From: Microbacterium sp. CBA3102 | GTDB taxonomy: Bacteria > Actinomycetota > Actinomycetes > Actinomycetales > Microbacteriaceae | Length of the DNA: 64,000 nucleotides | Direction of reading: 5' to 3' | Assembly: GCF_007954505.1 (NCBI RefSeq) | Contig: NZ_CP042412.1 | Coordinates: forward strand, 1,426,001 to 1,490,000 | Part shown: piece after piece, positions 42,822 through 51,091 of the stretch | Layout of the letters: the number at the start of each line of letters is the position of its first letter | Position numbering within the stretch: position 1 is the stretch's first letter | Notes under the pieces: generated by a model | The model's input: the letters and a program-made list of their open reading frames with translations, nothing else | Database searches by the model: none | What the model was told of the DNA's origin: nothing | Made by a program: the position numbers and the translations under genes

Positions 42822-43624
42822 TCGTCGAAACCTCGTCGGGGCCGGTGCGCCTCGCCGCCAACCTCAAGTGGATGTTCACTGAGGTCCCCTTCGCCGAGCG
42901 GTTCGACGCGGCCGCGGAGGCGGGCTTCACCGCGGTGGAGTTCGCCTCGCCCTACGAGCTCGCGCCCGCAGAAGTGCGTCGGCTGCTCGACGATGCGGGT
43001 CTCGCGCAGATCCTCATCAACACGCCCGCCGGACCCGCGGGGACGCCCACAGCGTCGGGGGCGGCCTTCGTGCCCGGTGCCGAGCAGGAGTTCCGCGAGG
43101 GGGTGCTGCGGGCGTTGGAGTACGCGACGGTTCTCGGTGCACGAGTGGTCCACGCCATGGCCGGCATCAGGCCGTCCGGAGCCGACCCCGAGGCCGCATT
43201 CGCGACCTATGTGTCGAACATCTCCTGGGCGGCCGAGCAGGCACGTGGCACGGGGGTCCGGCTGGCACTGGAAGCGATCAACAAGCGTGATCAGCCCGGC
43301 TACGGCCTCGCCTCGATGGAGACCGCGGCGGCGGTGGCGCAGGTGGTGGATCCCGACATCGTCGGCGTGCTCTTCGACGTCTATCACGCGCAGGTCGACC
43401 GCGGGAACGTCATCGAGCGTTTCGAGCAGCTCCGGCCGATGGTCGCGCATGTGCAGATCGCCGACAACCCCGGTCGCGGCGAACCCGGAACCGGCGAGAT
43501 CGCCTACGAGCGCGTGCTCGCCCGGATCGCGCAGAGCGGATACCCCGGGTGGATCGGCTGCGAGTACGCCCCCGTCGCGGGCACCCGCGACGGGCTCACC
43601 TGGATCGAGAGGACCCTCCGGTGA
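42818..43624 (+). CDS. Hydroxypyruvate isomerase-like TIM-barrel protein (OtnI/Hyi type)
   Basis: 268 residues from ATG 42818. The xylose-isomerase-like barrel has the metal ligands in order: Glu in LALEAINKRD, Asp in FDVYHAQVD, His in HVQIADNPGR and Glu in CEYAP; EPGTGEI is also family-typical. OtnI converts 2-oxo-tetronate to 3-oxo-tetronate ahead of phosphorylation by OtnK, and Hyi isomerises hydroxypyruvate. The neighbouring OtnK/OtnC-type genes favour an OtnI-like role. Confidence 0.9.
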   Translation: MIVETSSGPVRLAANLKWMFTEVPFAERFDAAAEAGFTAVEFASPYELAPAEVRRLLDDAGLAQILINTPAGPAGTPTASGAAFVPGAEQEFREGVLRALEYATVLGARVVHAMAGIRPSGADPEAAFATYVSNISWAAEQARGTGVRLALEAINKRDQPGYGLASMETAAAVAQVVDPDIVGVLFDVYHAQVDRGNVIERFEQLRPMVAHVQIADNPGRGEPGTGEIAYERVLARIAQSGYPGWIGCEYAPVAGTRDGLTWIERTLR

Positions 43625-44289
43625 CCGACCCGAGAATCGCGCTCATCAGCGCGACACCCCTGGCGATCGCCCCGGCGGCCGCCGCCCTCACCGCCGCCCT
43701 TCCCACGGCGACGGTGTGGAACCTGCTCGATGATCGTCTCCTGGCCGATGCGCAGACCGAGGGCGGCATCACCGCACCGCTGGCTGCGCGCATGGACAGC
43801 CTCATCGAGCTCGCTCTGGCCGGGGGAGCGGATGGCGTGCTGCTCACGTGCTCCCAGTTCGGAGAGCGTGCCGACCGGCGGGAGAGCGACGCCGACGGTG
43901 TCACCGTGCTCTCGGCCGACGGTCCCCTCTTCGCCGAAGCCGTCGCCGCCGCCCCCGAACGGGTTCTGCTCGTCGCCTCGTTGGCTTCGGCCGCGAGCGA
44001 CAGCGGAGCGCGTCTGGAGCAGGCGTTCGCGGCTGCCGGGTCGGCGGCGCGCGTGCACCCGCTGGTGATCCCGGACGCGGCCGCGCCCCTGTCCGCGCCG
44101 GAGCTCGTCGAGACACTGGCTGCAGGGATCGCCGGCGTCGACGAGGCCTACGACCTGGTGGTTCTCGCCCAGTACTCGCTCGCGGGGGCCGCGTCGTCCC
44201 TCGCGGATCGCTTCGGTGTCGCGGTCCTGGATGGGCCGGCTGCAGCCGCTCGACGGTTGACCGCGGCACTCCGGGAGGATCAAGGATGA
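43621..44289 (+). CDS. Asp/Glu/hydantoin racemase-like protein with a single cysteine
   Basis: 222 residues from GTG 43621. Two-lobed Asp/Glu racemase fold: SATPLAIAPAAAAL at the N terminus and the first catalytic Cys in LLTCSQFG (Cys77). The position of the second catalytic Cys, in the VVLAQYSLAGA strand, has no Cys, and Cys77 is the only cysteine in the protein. A two-base racemisation is therefore unlikely; a one-base reaction (as in arylmalonate decarboxylase-like enzymes) or an isomerase role is possible. Translationally coupled to both neighbours. Confidence 0.8.
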   Translation: MTDPRIALISATPLAIAPAAAALTAALPTATVWNLLDDRLLADAQTEGGITAPLAARMDSLIELALAGGADGVLLTCSQFGERADRRESDADGVTVLSADGPLFAEAVAAAPERVLLVASLASAASDSGARLEQAFAAAGSAARVHPLVIPDAAAPLSAPELVETLAAGIAGVDEAYDLVVLAQYSLAGAASSLADRFGVAVLDGPAAAARRLTAALREDQG

Positions 44290-45512
44290 TCGGCGTCATC
44301 GCCGATGACATGACGGGGGCGACGGATGTCGCGGCGGCCCTACGCCGGGCGGGACTGCGCACGCTCCTCGTTCTCGGCACCGAGCTCGACGAGCACGCTG
44401 GTCCCGCCGACGGGATCGTCATCGGACTGAAGACCCGGTCCCTTCCCGTCGAGGAGGCCGTCGCCCAGAGTCTCACCGCGCTCACGCTGCTACGGCGTCA
44501 GGGAGCGGATCGCATCTACGTCAAGTACTGCTCGACGTTCGACTCCACGGACGAGGGCAACATCGGTCCGATCACGGAGGCGATCGCCGACGCCCTTCGC
44601 GCGGATCTCGTGGTGACGACGCCGGCCGCACCCCTGCACGGGCGCACCGTCTACCGCGGCCACCTCTTCGTCGGCGACGTGCTGTTGGCAGAGACGCACA
44701 TGCGCGACCACCCGGTGACTCCGATGCGCGACTCCTCGGTGCCGCGGCTGCTCGCGGCGCAGTGCACGGCGCCGGTCGGGCTCCTGCCCCTCGACGTGGT
44801 GCAGCGGGATGCCGACTCCGTGCGCGAGGTCATGCGTCGGTCGCGTGCGGAGGGGATCCGTCACCTCGTCGCCGACGCCGTGACCGATGCCGACCTCGCC
44901 GTCCTCGCCGACGCCGTCGACGGGGAGGTCCTCGTGGCCGGATCCGCCGGGCTCGTCGGAGCGATGGCTCTGCGCGAGACGGCGGGCGGCACGACGGCGC
45001 CCACGCCCCCATCGGGTCGCACCGCGATCATCGCGGGCAGCTGCTCCCGACGCACGCTCGAGCAGATCGACCGTTTCGTCGGATCGGGCGGCCCCGCTCA
45101 TCACGTCGTGGCCGAGCCCGGCGACACCGCCGAGGAGCTGGCTGCGCGCGCGGTGGAGTGGTGGGAGCACCTGCCCTCCGACGCGGATGCCCTCCTCTAC
45201 TCCTCCACCCCGGCAGCGGAGCGCCGCCAGGATGTGCCGGGTGCCGGCGAGCTCTACGAAAGGGCGGCGGGCCTCATCGCCTCGCAGCTGTCGGATCGAG
45301 GTGTGAAGCGCCTGCTCGTCGCCGGAGGAGAGACCTCCGGTGAGGTCGTCCGGGCCCTCGGCACGACCGTCGCGGTGGTGGGGGAGGAAGTCGCACCGGG
45401 CGCCCCCTGGATCCACGACGAGGAGCGCGACGTGCATCTGGTCCTCAAATCCGGGAACTTCGGCGAGGAGGACCTCTTCGTCGAGGTCGCGGCACAGGGG
45501 CGCACGGCATGA
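44286..45512 (+). CDS. Four-carbon acid sugar kinase family protein (DUF1537, OtnK/DtnK type)
   Basis: 408 residues from ATG 44286, close to the family's usual 420. N-terminal domain with ADDMTGATDVAAALRRAG and KYCSTFDSTDEGNIG; C-terminal nucleotide-binding domain with AGGETSGEVV, EVAPGAPW and the closing LVLKSGNFGEEDLF. DUF1537 kinases phosphorylate acid sugars such as 3-oxo-tetronate, D-threonate or D-erythronate at O4. The exact substrate depends on the dehydrogenase and isomerase upstream, whose combination here is not the standard one. Confidence 0.92.
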   Translation: MIGVIADDMTGATDVAAALRRAGLRTLLVLGTELDEHAGPADGIVIGLKTRSLPVEEAVAQSLTALTLLRRQGADRIYVKYCSTFDSTDEGNIGPITEAIADALRADLVVTTPAAPLHGRTVYRGHLFVGDVLLAETHMRDHPVTPMRDSSVPRLLAAQCTAPVGLLPLDVVQRDADSVREVMRRSRAEGIRHLVADAVTDADLAVLADAVDGEVLVAGSAGLVGAMALRETAGGTTAPTPPSGRTAIIAGSCSRRTLEQIDRFVGSGGPAHHVVAEPGDTAEELAARAVEWWEHLPSDADALLYSSTPAAERRQDVPGAGELYERAAGLIASQLSDRGVKRLLVAGGETSGEVVRALGTTVAVVGEEVAPGAPWIHDEERDVHLVLKSGNFGEEDLFVEVAAQGRTA

Positions 45513-46147
45513 GCGCCGATGCCCGCCGCGCGATCGAACGCGTCGCCCACTCGATCCACCGCCGTGGCCTCACGCATGGCCGCACCGGGAACCTCGCCGT
45601 GCGCGACGGGGACCGCGTGCTGCTCACGCCGACCGGGGTCAGCCTGGCCGACGTCGACGCGGACCGGCTGTCGGTGGTCGCCCTCGACGGATCGCACCTC
45701 GACGGTCCGAAGCCGACGAAGGAAGCCTTCCTCCATGTCGCGCTGCTGCGTGTGCGGCCGGAGGCGAATGCGGTGGTGCACACGCACTCGGTCCATGCCG
45801 CCGCGGTGTCGTGCCTGTCCGACGTCGATCCCGAGAATCCGATCCCACCTCTGACCGCGTACTACGGCATGCGCGTGGGGAAACTGCGGATGCTGCCCTA
45901 CTTCGCCCCGGGAGACCCGGCAGCGACCGACGCCGTCGAGGATGCCGCGCGGGTCACGCATGCCCTGCTCCTGCGCAACCACGGCCCCGTCGTCGCCGGG
46001 GCCGATCTGGACACCGCGCTCGACGCGGTGGAGGAGCTCGAGCACACCGCGCAGCTGTTCCTCCTCACGCGCGGCCTCGCCACGTCGCCCCTCACCTCGG
46101 CGCAGCTGCACGCGCTCGCCACGCCCTCCGGAAGGACCTCCTCGTGA
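45509..46147 (+). CDS. Class II aldolase/adducin family protein (OtnC type)
   Basis: 212 residues, ATG overlapping the kinase stop. The zinc site HTHS (VVHTHSVHAAAVS) and the later His in LLRNHGPVVAG are in place, with GRTGNLAVRDGDRVLLTPTG as phosphate-binding region. Next to a DUF1537 kinase, such enzymes decarboxylate 3-oxo-tetronate 4-phosphate to dihydroxyacetone phosphate, linking the pathway to glycolysis. That assignment is from the known kinase-aldolase pairing. Confidence 0.9.
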   Translation: MSADARRAIERVAHSIHRRGLTHGRTGNLAVRDGDRVLLTPTGVSLADVDADRLSVVALDGSHLDGPKPTKEAFLHVALLRVRPEANAVVHTHSVHAAAVSCLSDVDPENPIPPLTAYYGMRVGKLRMLPYFAPGDPAATDAVEDAARVTHALLLRNHGPVVAGADLDTALDAVEELEHTAQLFLLTRGLATSPLTSAQLHALATPSGRTSS

Positions 46148-46821
46148 TCACCCTGTACAGCGGGCTCGTCGTCAAGAACCCCCTCGTCGAGCACGTCATC
46201 CCCGCGTTCGAGCGTGAGACCGGCACGCACATCGAGGCGACGTTCGAGCCCACCACCGTGCTGCTCGAACGGATTGCCGCGGGAGAGCGCCCCGACCTGG
46301 TGCTCGGCGTCTCGTCCTCCGTCACCGATCTCGCGGCGCGGGGTCTGGTGGACCCCGAGGTCGTCGCCGAGATCGCGGTTTCGTCCGTCGGTTTCGCCCG
46401 ACCGGACGACGCGGCAGGACCGGCCGACGACTCGGCGACGACGTTTCTCGACTATCTGCTCGCCGCCCGTGCCGTCGCCTACACGCTCAGCGGGGCGAGC
46501 GGTGTGCACTTCATGAAGATGCTTCGCGAGCGCGGCCTCCTCGAGCGCATCGATGAGCGCGCGGTGCGATGCGAGAGCGGACTCACGGCTGAGGCGCTGC
46601 TCGACGGACGTGCCGACGTCGCGATCCAGCAGGTGAGCGAGCTGCGCTCGGTCCCCGGTGCGCATGTCGTCGAACCGATTCCCCACGAACTGCAGTCCTA
46701 CGGGCGGTTCGCCGTCGGTGCCCGTCCCGGCGCCGGCGACGACGCGTCCCGATTCGTCACCCTCTTGACCGAGAAGCCGGCACAGGACGCATTCGCCGCG
46801 TTCGGGCTGTCGCGTCCCTGA
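46144..46821 (+). CDS. Substrate-binding-fold protein without signal peptide
   Basis: 225 residues from GTG 46144, overlapping the aldolase stop. Opens directly with ITLYSGLVVKNPLVEHVIPAF and continues with a type II periplasmic-binding fold like ModA (PTTVLLERIAAGERPDLVLGV; SGASGVHFMKMLRERGL; GRADVAIQQVSEL). There is no signal peptide, lipobox or membrane segment, and the 4-base overlap fixes the start, so the product should stay in the cytoplasm. It could be a ligand sensor, a chaperone for a pathway acid, or an enzyme on a binding-protein fold. No ABC partner is encoded nearby. Confidence 0.75.
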   Translation: MITLYSGLVVKNPLVEHVIPAFERETGTHIEATFEPTTVLLERIAAGERPDLVLGVSSSVTDLAARGLVDPEVVAEIAVSSVGFARPDDAAGPADDSATTFLDYLLAARAVAYTLSGASGVHFMKMLRERGLLERIDERAVRCESGLTAEALLDGRADVAIQQVSELRSVPGAHVVEPIPHELQSYGRFAVGARPGAGDDASRFVTLLTEKPAQDAFAAFGLSRP

Positions 46822-46843
46822 AACCCGAACGAGGAGAGCACCC

Positions 46844-47830
46844 ATGAGAAGAGTCATCGTCGACACCGACACCGGGGTGGATGACGCCCTGGCCCTGATG
46901 CTTCTGGCCGCCGATCCGGAGGTCGAGATCCTGGCGGTGGTCAGCGTCTTCGGCAACACCACCGGAGAGCGGGCCGCCGACAACGCACGGTACGTGCTGG
47001 ACACCTGCGGACGCACCGACGTTCCGGTCTACCGCGGGGCGGACGAGCCGCTGGTGCAGGAGCTGCGGATGAACCCGGGCATCCACGGCGAGGACGGCTT
47101 CGGCAACACGGGACTCCGGCCCGCCGAGTCGGTCGACCCCGAGCCGGTCGGTGTCTCCGTCGTGCTCGACCTCGTCGACCGATATGACGGCGAGATCGAC
47201 TATCTCGCGCTCGGTCCGCAGACGAACCTCGCCGCTGCTGTCGAGGCCCGGCCCGACCTGCTGCAGCGACTTCGCTCGACCACCATCGTCGGGACGCTCG
47301 GCCCGGCGCTGTACCACGACACCGCGCCGTGGGAGGATCGTCGGTTCCGGGTCTCGCGTGACCCCAACGTGTCGTTCGACATCGACGCCGCGCGTGTCGT
47401 CGCAGCCCACGAGGGCGACGTCACCTGGTGCGGGCCGTACGTCACCCGTCAGGCCCTCGTCCCTGAGGACTTCTTCCTCGACATCGCCTCGTCGACCGGC
47501 TTCGCGCCCGCGCAGCTGATCACCGCGATCAGTCGTGACTATGCCGGCTTCTACTCGCGTTCCTACCCGCAGCCGGAGGGGCGCCGGGTCATGGGCATCA
47601 ACGACAGCATGGCGGTGGCGAGCCTGCTGTATCCGGAACTCGTGACCGGTGCGGTCATGCGGCCGCTCGAGACATTCCGGGACCCCGAGACCGGAGACCG
47701 CTACCTCGCCGGCGTGCATCCGGTGAAGGACGAGACGCGACCGATCCACCGCGTCGTCTTCGACATGGATTTCGACGGCGTGCTGGAGCGGATCGGCGAG
47801 GTGCTGCGGCGTCCGCTGCCCTGGCGCTGA
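46844..47830 (+). CDS. Nucleoside hydrolase (IU-NH family), first of two
   Basis: 328 residues, ATG with GAGGAGAG upstream. The calcium- and ribose-binding motif DTDTGVDDALALML is at residues 7-20, and GVSVVLDLVDRYDGEIDYLALGPQTNLAAA carries the central region; the C-terminal ligand Asp is in GINDSMAV. Family members hydrolyse N-glycosidic bonds of nucleosides to give a base and a free sugar. Last gene of the acid-sugar transcript, 22 bases after it. In this context it may free an unusual sugar from an imported N-glycoside; this is inference. Confidence 0.9.
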   Translation: MRRVIVDTDTGVDDALALMLLAADPEVEILAVVSVFGNTTGERAADNARYVLDTCGRTDVPVYRGADEPLVQELRMNPGIHGEDGFGNTGLRPAESVDPEPVGVSVVLDLVDRYDGEIDYLALGPQTNLAAAVEARPDLLQRLRSTTIVGTLGPALYHDTAPWEDRRFRVSRDPNVSFDIDAARVVAAHEGDVTWCGPYVTRQALVPEDFFLDIASSTGFAPAQLITAISRDYAGFYSRSYPQPEGRRVMGINDSMAVASLLYPELVTGAVMRPLETFRDPETGDRYLAGVHPVKDETRPIHRVVFDMDFDGVLERIGEVLRRPLPWR

Positions 47831-47844
47831 CCTCCGCGAACGGC

Positions 47845-48258
47845 TCAGTCGTAGGTGCGCGCGCGAACCCACGGCATCGGCAGCAGATCGGCGGCGGTCA
47901 CCCACACCGGGTGGCCGCCGCCGTCTGCGAGCGTGCGGATGCCCGGTGCGATCGCGGGCACGACTTCCCGGCAGACGCCGCAGGGGTTGAGGATCACGGT
48001 CGTGCCGTCGTCGCGCAGGCCGACCGAGACGATGGCTTCGATCTCCTGCTCACCTCCGATCCGGGCGTTGGCGAGGGCGGTGCTCTCCGCGCAGACGCTC
48101 TCTCGTGGGGTGCGCAGGCTGAGGCCGAGGTAGATGGCTCCGGAGGCTCCGCGCGCGGCGGCGGCGACGCGGTGGAGGTTCGCATCGTGCGCACGGATGA
48201 TCAGGTCGGATGCGGCGGCGAGGAGCCGTCGGTCGTCGTCGTCGAGTGAGGAATTCAC
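47845..48258 (-). CDS. Cytidine deaminase-like zinc protein
   Basis: 137 residues from GTG 48256-48258 (GGAAAG upstream). Zinc motif in two parts: CAES with the proton-shuttling Glu, and PCGVCRE. The short length and the layout resemble blasticidin-S deaminase-like and CDA-type tetrameric enzymes. It should deaminate a pyrimidine nucleoside or a close relative. It faces the MHS transporter gene across a 171-base region that holds a CTATACTATAG dyad, so the two are probably co-regulated. Confidence 0.85.
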   Translation of the reverse strand: MNSSLDDDDRRLLAAASDLIIRAHDANLHRVAAAARGASGAIYLGLSLRTPRESVCAESTALANARIGGEQEIEAIVSVGLRDDGTTVILNPCGVCREVVPAIAPGIRTLADGGGHPVWVTAADLLPMPWVRARTYD

Positions 48259-48291
48259 GATGAACTCTTTCCGTCACGAAGGGGGCTACTG

Positions 48292-48302
48292 CTATACTAT
48301 AG
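48292..48302. promoter_or_regulatory. CTATACTATAG dyad between divergent genes
   Basis: A perfect 5+5 palindrome with one central base, containing TATACT on the plus strand and TATAGT on the minus strand. It lies between the cytidine-deaminase-like gene and the MHS transporter gene. A near-copy at 40211 stands before the metallo-hydrolase operon, so it may be a site for the GntR regulator, a pair of -10 elements, or both. Confidence 0.5.
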
Positions 48303-48429
48303 TCGTACTCGGATCTGCTTCCCGAAGATGAGCACTCCTCGCCGTTGGGTGAGAACTGTGTCATGACCAGGGGATATCCGCATTCAAGGGTCGATCAACT
48401 CCCTCTCGGGGGCAGAGCAAAGGAGCTCC

Positions 48430-49746
48430 ATGAGCACTGAAGAAGTAGTGGCCACCGCACCGCAGCAGCTGAGGGGCAAGGCGAGCCGCACCGAGCGCAA
48501 GAACCTCCGTGCCTTGAGCTGGGGGCACGCGCTCGAATGGTACGACTGGGCGATCTTTGGACTGCTGTCGGTCTACCTCGGCGCGGCATTCTTCCCCTCC
48601 GACAGTCCACTCGCCTCGACCTTGAACGCACTCGCCGTCTTCGCGGTCGGGTTCGTCGCACGTCCGCTCGGCGGGGTCGTCTTCGGCTTCGTGGCCGACC
48701 GCTTCGGGCGCAGGAAGATCATGATCTTCGCCGTCGGCGCGGTCGCGCTGGGCAGCTTCATCATCGGCGTGCTCCCCGACTACCAGACCATCGGAGCCCT
48801 CGCGCCGATCGTCGTCGTGATCGCGCGCCTCCTGCAGGGACTCTCCGCCGGTGTGGAGGCGCCGCTCGGCACGGCCTACGCGCTCGAGCTGGTTCCGAAC
48901 CGCCCCGGGTACGTCGCCGGCTTCTTCGCGTTCTTCAACAACCTGGGCAACCTGCTCGCACCCACGTCGATCTTCCTGATCAGCCTGCTGCTGGGGCCCG
49001 AAGCCCTCGCCGCGTACGGCTGGCGCATCCCGTTCATCGTGGGTGGTCTGTTCGGTCTGATCGTGCTGTGGCTGCGTCGGACGCTGCCCGAGACCCTCGA
49101 CACCGCGGCGATCCGCACGGTGGGTGCGGTCCCCACCAAGGACAACTCGGTGTGGCGCGACGTCCGCAAGTACTGGCTGAGCGTGCTCGCGACCGTCTTC
49201 ATCGTCGGTGCGATCCAGGCGTACAACTACACGTGGATCGCCGGACTCCCGAACCTCGCCAACGGCACGTTCGGGGAAGACCCCACCGCCGTGTTCGCCA
49301 TCACCACGGGAATGGGCGTCTTCCTGACGGTCGGAGCCTTCGCGCTGAGCCGCATCCTCGATCGGTTCCCGATGTCCAAGTGGTTCGTGGTGGCGCGTCT
49401 CGCGGCCATCCCGACGATCTTCCTGGCGCTGCTGTACTCGCAGCCCGGGGTCGGCACGCTCGCCGGCGTGATGTTCGGTGGGGCGATCGTGCTGCTCCTG
49501 AACATGACCATCTTCGTGGTCGTGTCCAACTCCCTGCTGCCGCAGCACATCCGCGGCACCGGGCTCGGTCTCGGCTACGGCCTGGGAGTGGCCATCTTCG
49601 GTGGCACCGCCTCGTACCTGCTCCTCTGGCTGCAGAGCCAGGGCATGATGTGGATCTTCCCGCTCTACATCGCGGCCCTCTGCGCGATCAGCGTGGTGCT
49701 CTACGTCCTCGCGAAGCGGCGCAACGGCCTCTTCGTGGGCAAGTGA
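48430..49746 (+). CDS. MFS transporter, metabolite:H+ symporter (MHS) family
   Basis: 438 residues, twelve membrane segments. ALSWGHALEWYDWAIFG and RPLGGVVFGFVADRFGRRK in loop 2-3 are hallmarks of the MHS family (KgtP, ShiA, ProP relatives), as is LLQGLSAGVEAPLG. These symport organic acids, osmolytes or other small polar solutes with protons. Position between the acid-sugar operon and a nucleoside hydrolase makes it the likely importer for the island; an acid or N-glycoside substrate is inference. AAAGGAGCTCC precedes the ATG. Confidence 0.9.
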   Translation: MSTEEVVATAPQQLRGKASRTERKNLRALSWGHALEWYDWAIFGLLSVYLGAAFFPSDSPLASTLNALAVFAVGFVARPLGGVVFGFVADRFGRRKIMIFAVGAVALGSFIIGVLPDYQTIGALAPIVVVIARLLQGLSAGVEAPLGTAYALELVPNRPGYVAGFFAFFNNLGNLLAPTSIFLISLLLGPEALAAYGWRIPFIVGGLFGLIVLWLRRTLPETLDTAAIRTVGAVPTKDNSVWRDVRKYWLSVLATVFIVGAIQAYNYTWIAGLPNLANGTFGEDPTAVFAITTGMGVFLTVGAFALSRILDRFPMSKWFVVARLAAIPTIFLALLYSQPGVGTLAGVMFGGAIVLLLNMTIFVVVSNSLLPQHIRGTGLGLGYGLGVAIFGGTASYLLLWLQSQGMMWIFPLYIAALCAISVVLYVLAKRRNGLFVGK

Positions 49747-49753
49747 CCTGCTG

Positions 49754-50044
49754 ATGGATCTGTGGCGCGAGATCGCCGGCTGGGCCGGCAGCGCTCTCTT
49801 GATCGTCTCGCTCTTGCAGCCGACGATCTCGCGCCTGCGCTGGTTGAACCTCGGAGCCTCCTCGCTGCTGATGGGGTACAACCTGATGCTCGGCAGCGCG
49901 CCCATGGTCGCCCTCAACATCACGCTGATCGCGATCAACTGCTGGTACCTCTTCGTCTACACGCGTTCCGCCCGCGCCGCACGGCTGAGGGCGCCGACCG
50001 TGGACGGGCTCAGTGAAGCGTCCGATCGGCAGACCAGCCGCTAG
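49754..50044 (+). CDS. Small YgjV-like inner membrane protein
   Basis: 96 residues, ATG seven bases after the transporter stop. Three hydrophobic segments: WAGSALLIVSLLQPT, LNLGASSLLMGYNLMLG and VALNITLIAINCWYLFVY, then a basic tail. This arrangement matches the YgjV/Imp family of small membrane proteins with unknown role. The close spacing suggests co-translation with the transporter and a helper or accessory function. Confidence 0.8.
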   Translation: MDLWREIAGWAGSALLIVSLLQPTISRLRWLNLGASSLLMGYNLMLGSAPMVALNITLIAINCWYLFVYTRSARAARLRAPTVDGLSEASDRQTSR

Positions 50045-50059
50045 GACATGAAAGAAAGC

Positions 50060-51025
50060 ATGGATATGGAACGACTGATCATTGACACCGACCCCGGGAT
50101 CGACGACGCGGGGGCGCTGTTCTGGGCACTCTCCTCCGACGCCTTCCAGATCGAGGCGCTGACCACGGTGTTCGGCAACGTCGATGTCGACACGGCGACG
50201 GCCAACGCCCGCAAGATCGCCGCCGTCGCCGGTCGTTCCGACCTGCCGATCTGGAAGGGTGCCAGCCGGCCGCTGGTCGGCGAACCCCACTTCGCGGAGC
50301 ACATCCACCGTCCTGGCGGGGTGGGCTTCTGGGAGTACCCGGACCCGGACCCCCAGGCCGAGGTCGAGCCGGACGCCGTCCGCCGGATGATCGACACGGT
50401 CATGTCGGCTCCGGGCGAGGTGACGATCATGGCCCTCGCGCCCCTGACGAACGTGGCTCTGGCCATCACGCTGGAGCCGGAGTTCGCGCGCTCGGTGCGC
50501 CGCATCATCTACATGGGCGGCGCGGCACTCACATGGGGCAACGTCACGCCCGTCGCGAGCGCGAACATCTTCAACGATCCCGAAGCCGCGGAGATCGTCA
50601 TCCAGTCCGGGGCACCCCTCACGCAGGTCGGCCTGGACGTGTCCCGGAGCTTCGCCCTCACGCCGGACCACGTCCGCACCCTCTGGGAGTCGCGCTCGCC
50701 GATGGGCCTGGCGCTCTGCGAGATGATCGGATACCCGGATCGTCAGAACGACCCCGACGAGATGCCCGAGTGGAAGACCGAGGGCATGCACCTCAACGAC
50801 GTGCCCTGCGTCGCCTATGCCCTCAACCCCGACTGGTTCACGGTGCGCAACCTTCGTGTGGACGTGGAGCTGAACGGGACGCACACCCGCGGACAGACCG
50901 TCGTGCAGATGATCGATCGCTGGCAGGGCGTGCCGAACGTCGATGTGCTGTTCGACATCGATGCGCAGGCGGTCGCCGACGCGCTCACGGCCTCGCTCAC
51001 CGCGTTCGGAACCGCCACCGACTGA
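50060..51025 (+). CDS. Nucleoside hydrolase (IU-NH family), second of two
   Basis: 321 residues from ATG 50060 (AAAGAAAG upstream); ATGs at 50048 and 50066 are alternatives. DTDPGIDDAGALFWAL is the ligand loop; EVTIMALAPLTNVALAI and IIYMGGAALTWGNVTPVASANIFNDPEAA are family-typical, and the Asn-Asp pair supports intact chemistry. It is only moderately similar to the first hydrolase at 46844, so the two probably act on different N-glycosides. Last gene of the transporter transcript. Confidence 0.9.
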   Translation: MDMERLIIDTDPGIDDAGALFWALSSDAFQIEALTTVFGNVDVDTATANARKIAAVAGRSDLPIWKGASRPLVGEPHFAEHIHRPGGVGFWEYPDPDPQAEVEPDAVRRMIDTVMSAPGEVTIMALAPLTNVALAITLEPEFARSVRRIIYMGGAALTWGNVTPVASANIFNDPEAAEIVIQSGAPLTQVGLDVSRSFALTPDHVRTLWESRSPMGLALCEMIGYPDRQNDPDEMPEWKTEGMHLNDVPCVAYALNPDWFTVRNLRVDVELNGTHTRGQTVVQMIDRWQGVPNVDVLFDIDAQAVADALTASLTAFGTATD

Positions 51026-51037
51026 CGTCTTCGCCCT

Positions 51038-51075
51038 GAACGGCCTCACCCTCGGAATCGGGGGTGGGGCCGTTC
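51038..51075 (+). terminator. Hairpin terminator after the second nucleoside hydrolase
   Basis: GAACGGCCTCACC at 51038-51050 pairs with GGTGGGGCCGTTC at 51063-51075 with one mismatch around a 12-base loop, 13 bases after the stop. Confidence 0.7.
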
Positions 51076-51091
51076 GTGTGTTTGGCCGGTC

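Noticed and set aside
48361..49938. 525-codon open frame antisense to the MHS transporter
   Set aside because: Highly charged translation complementary to membrane helices, the usual artefact opposite a transporter gene.
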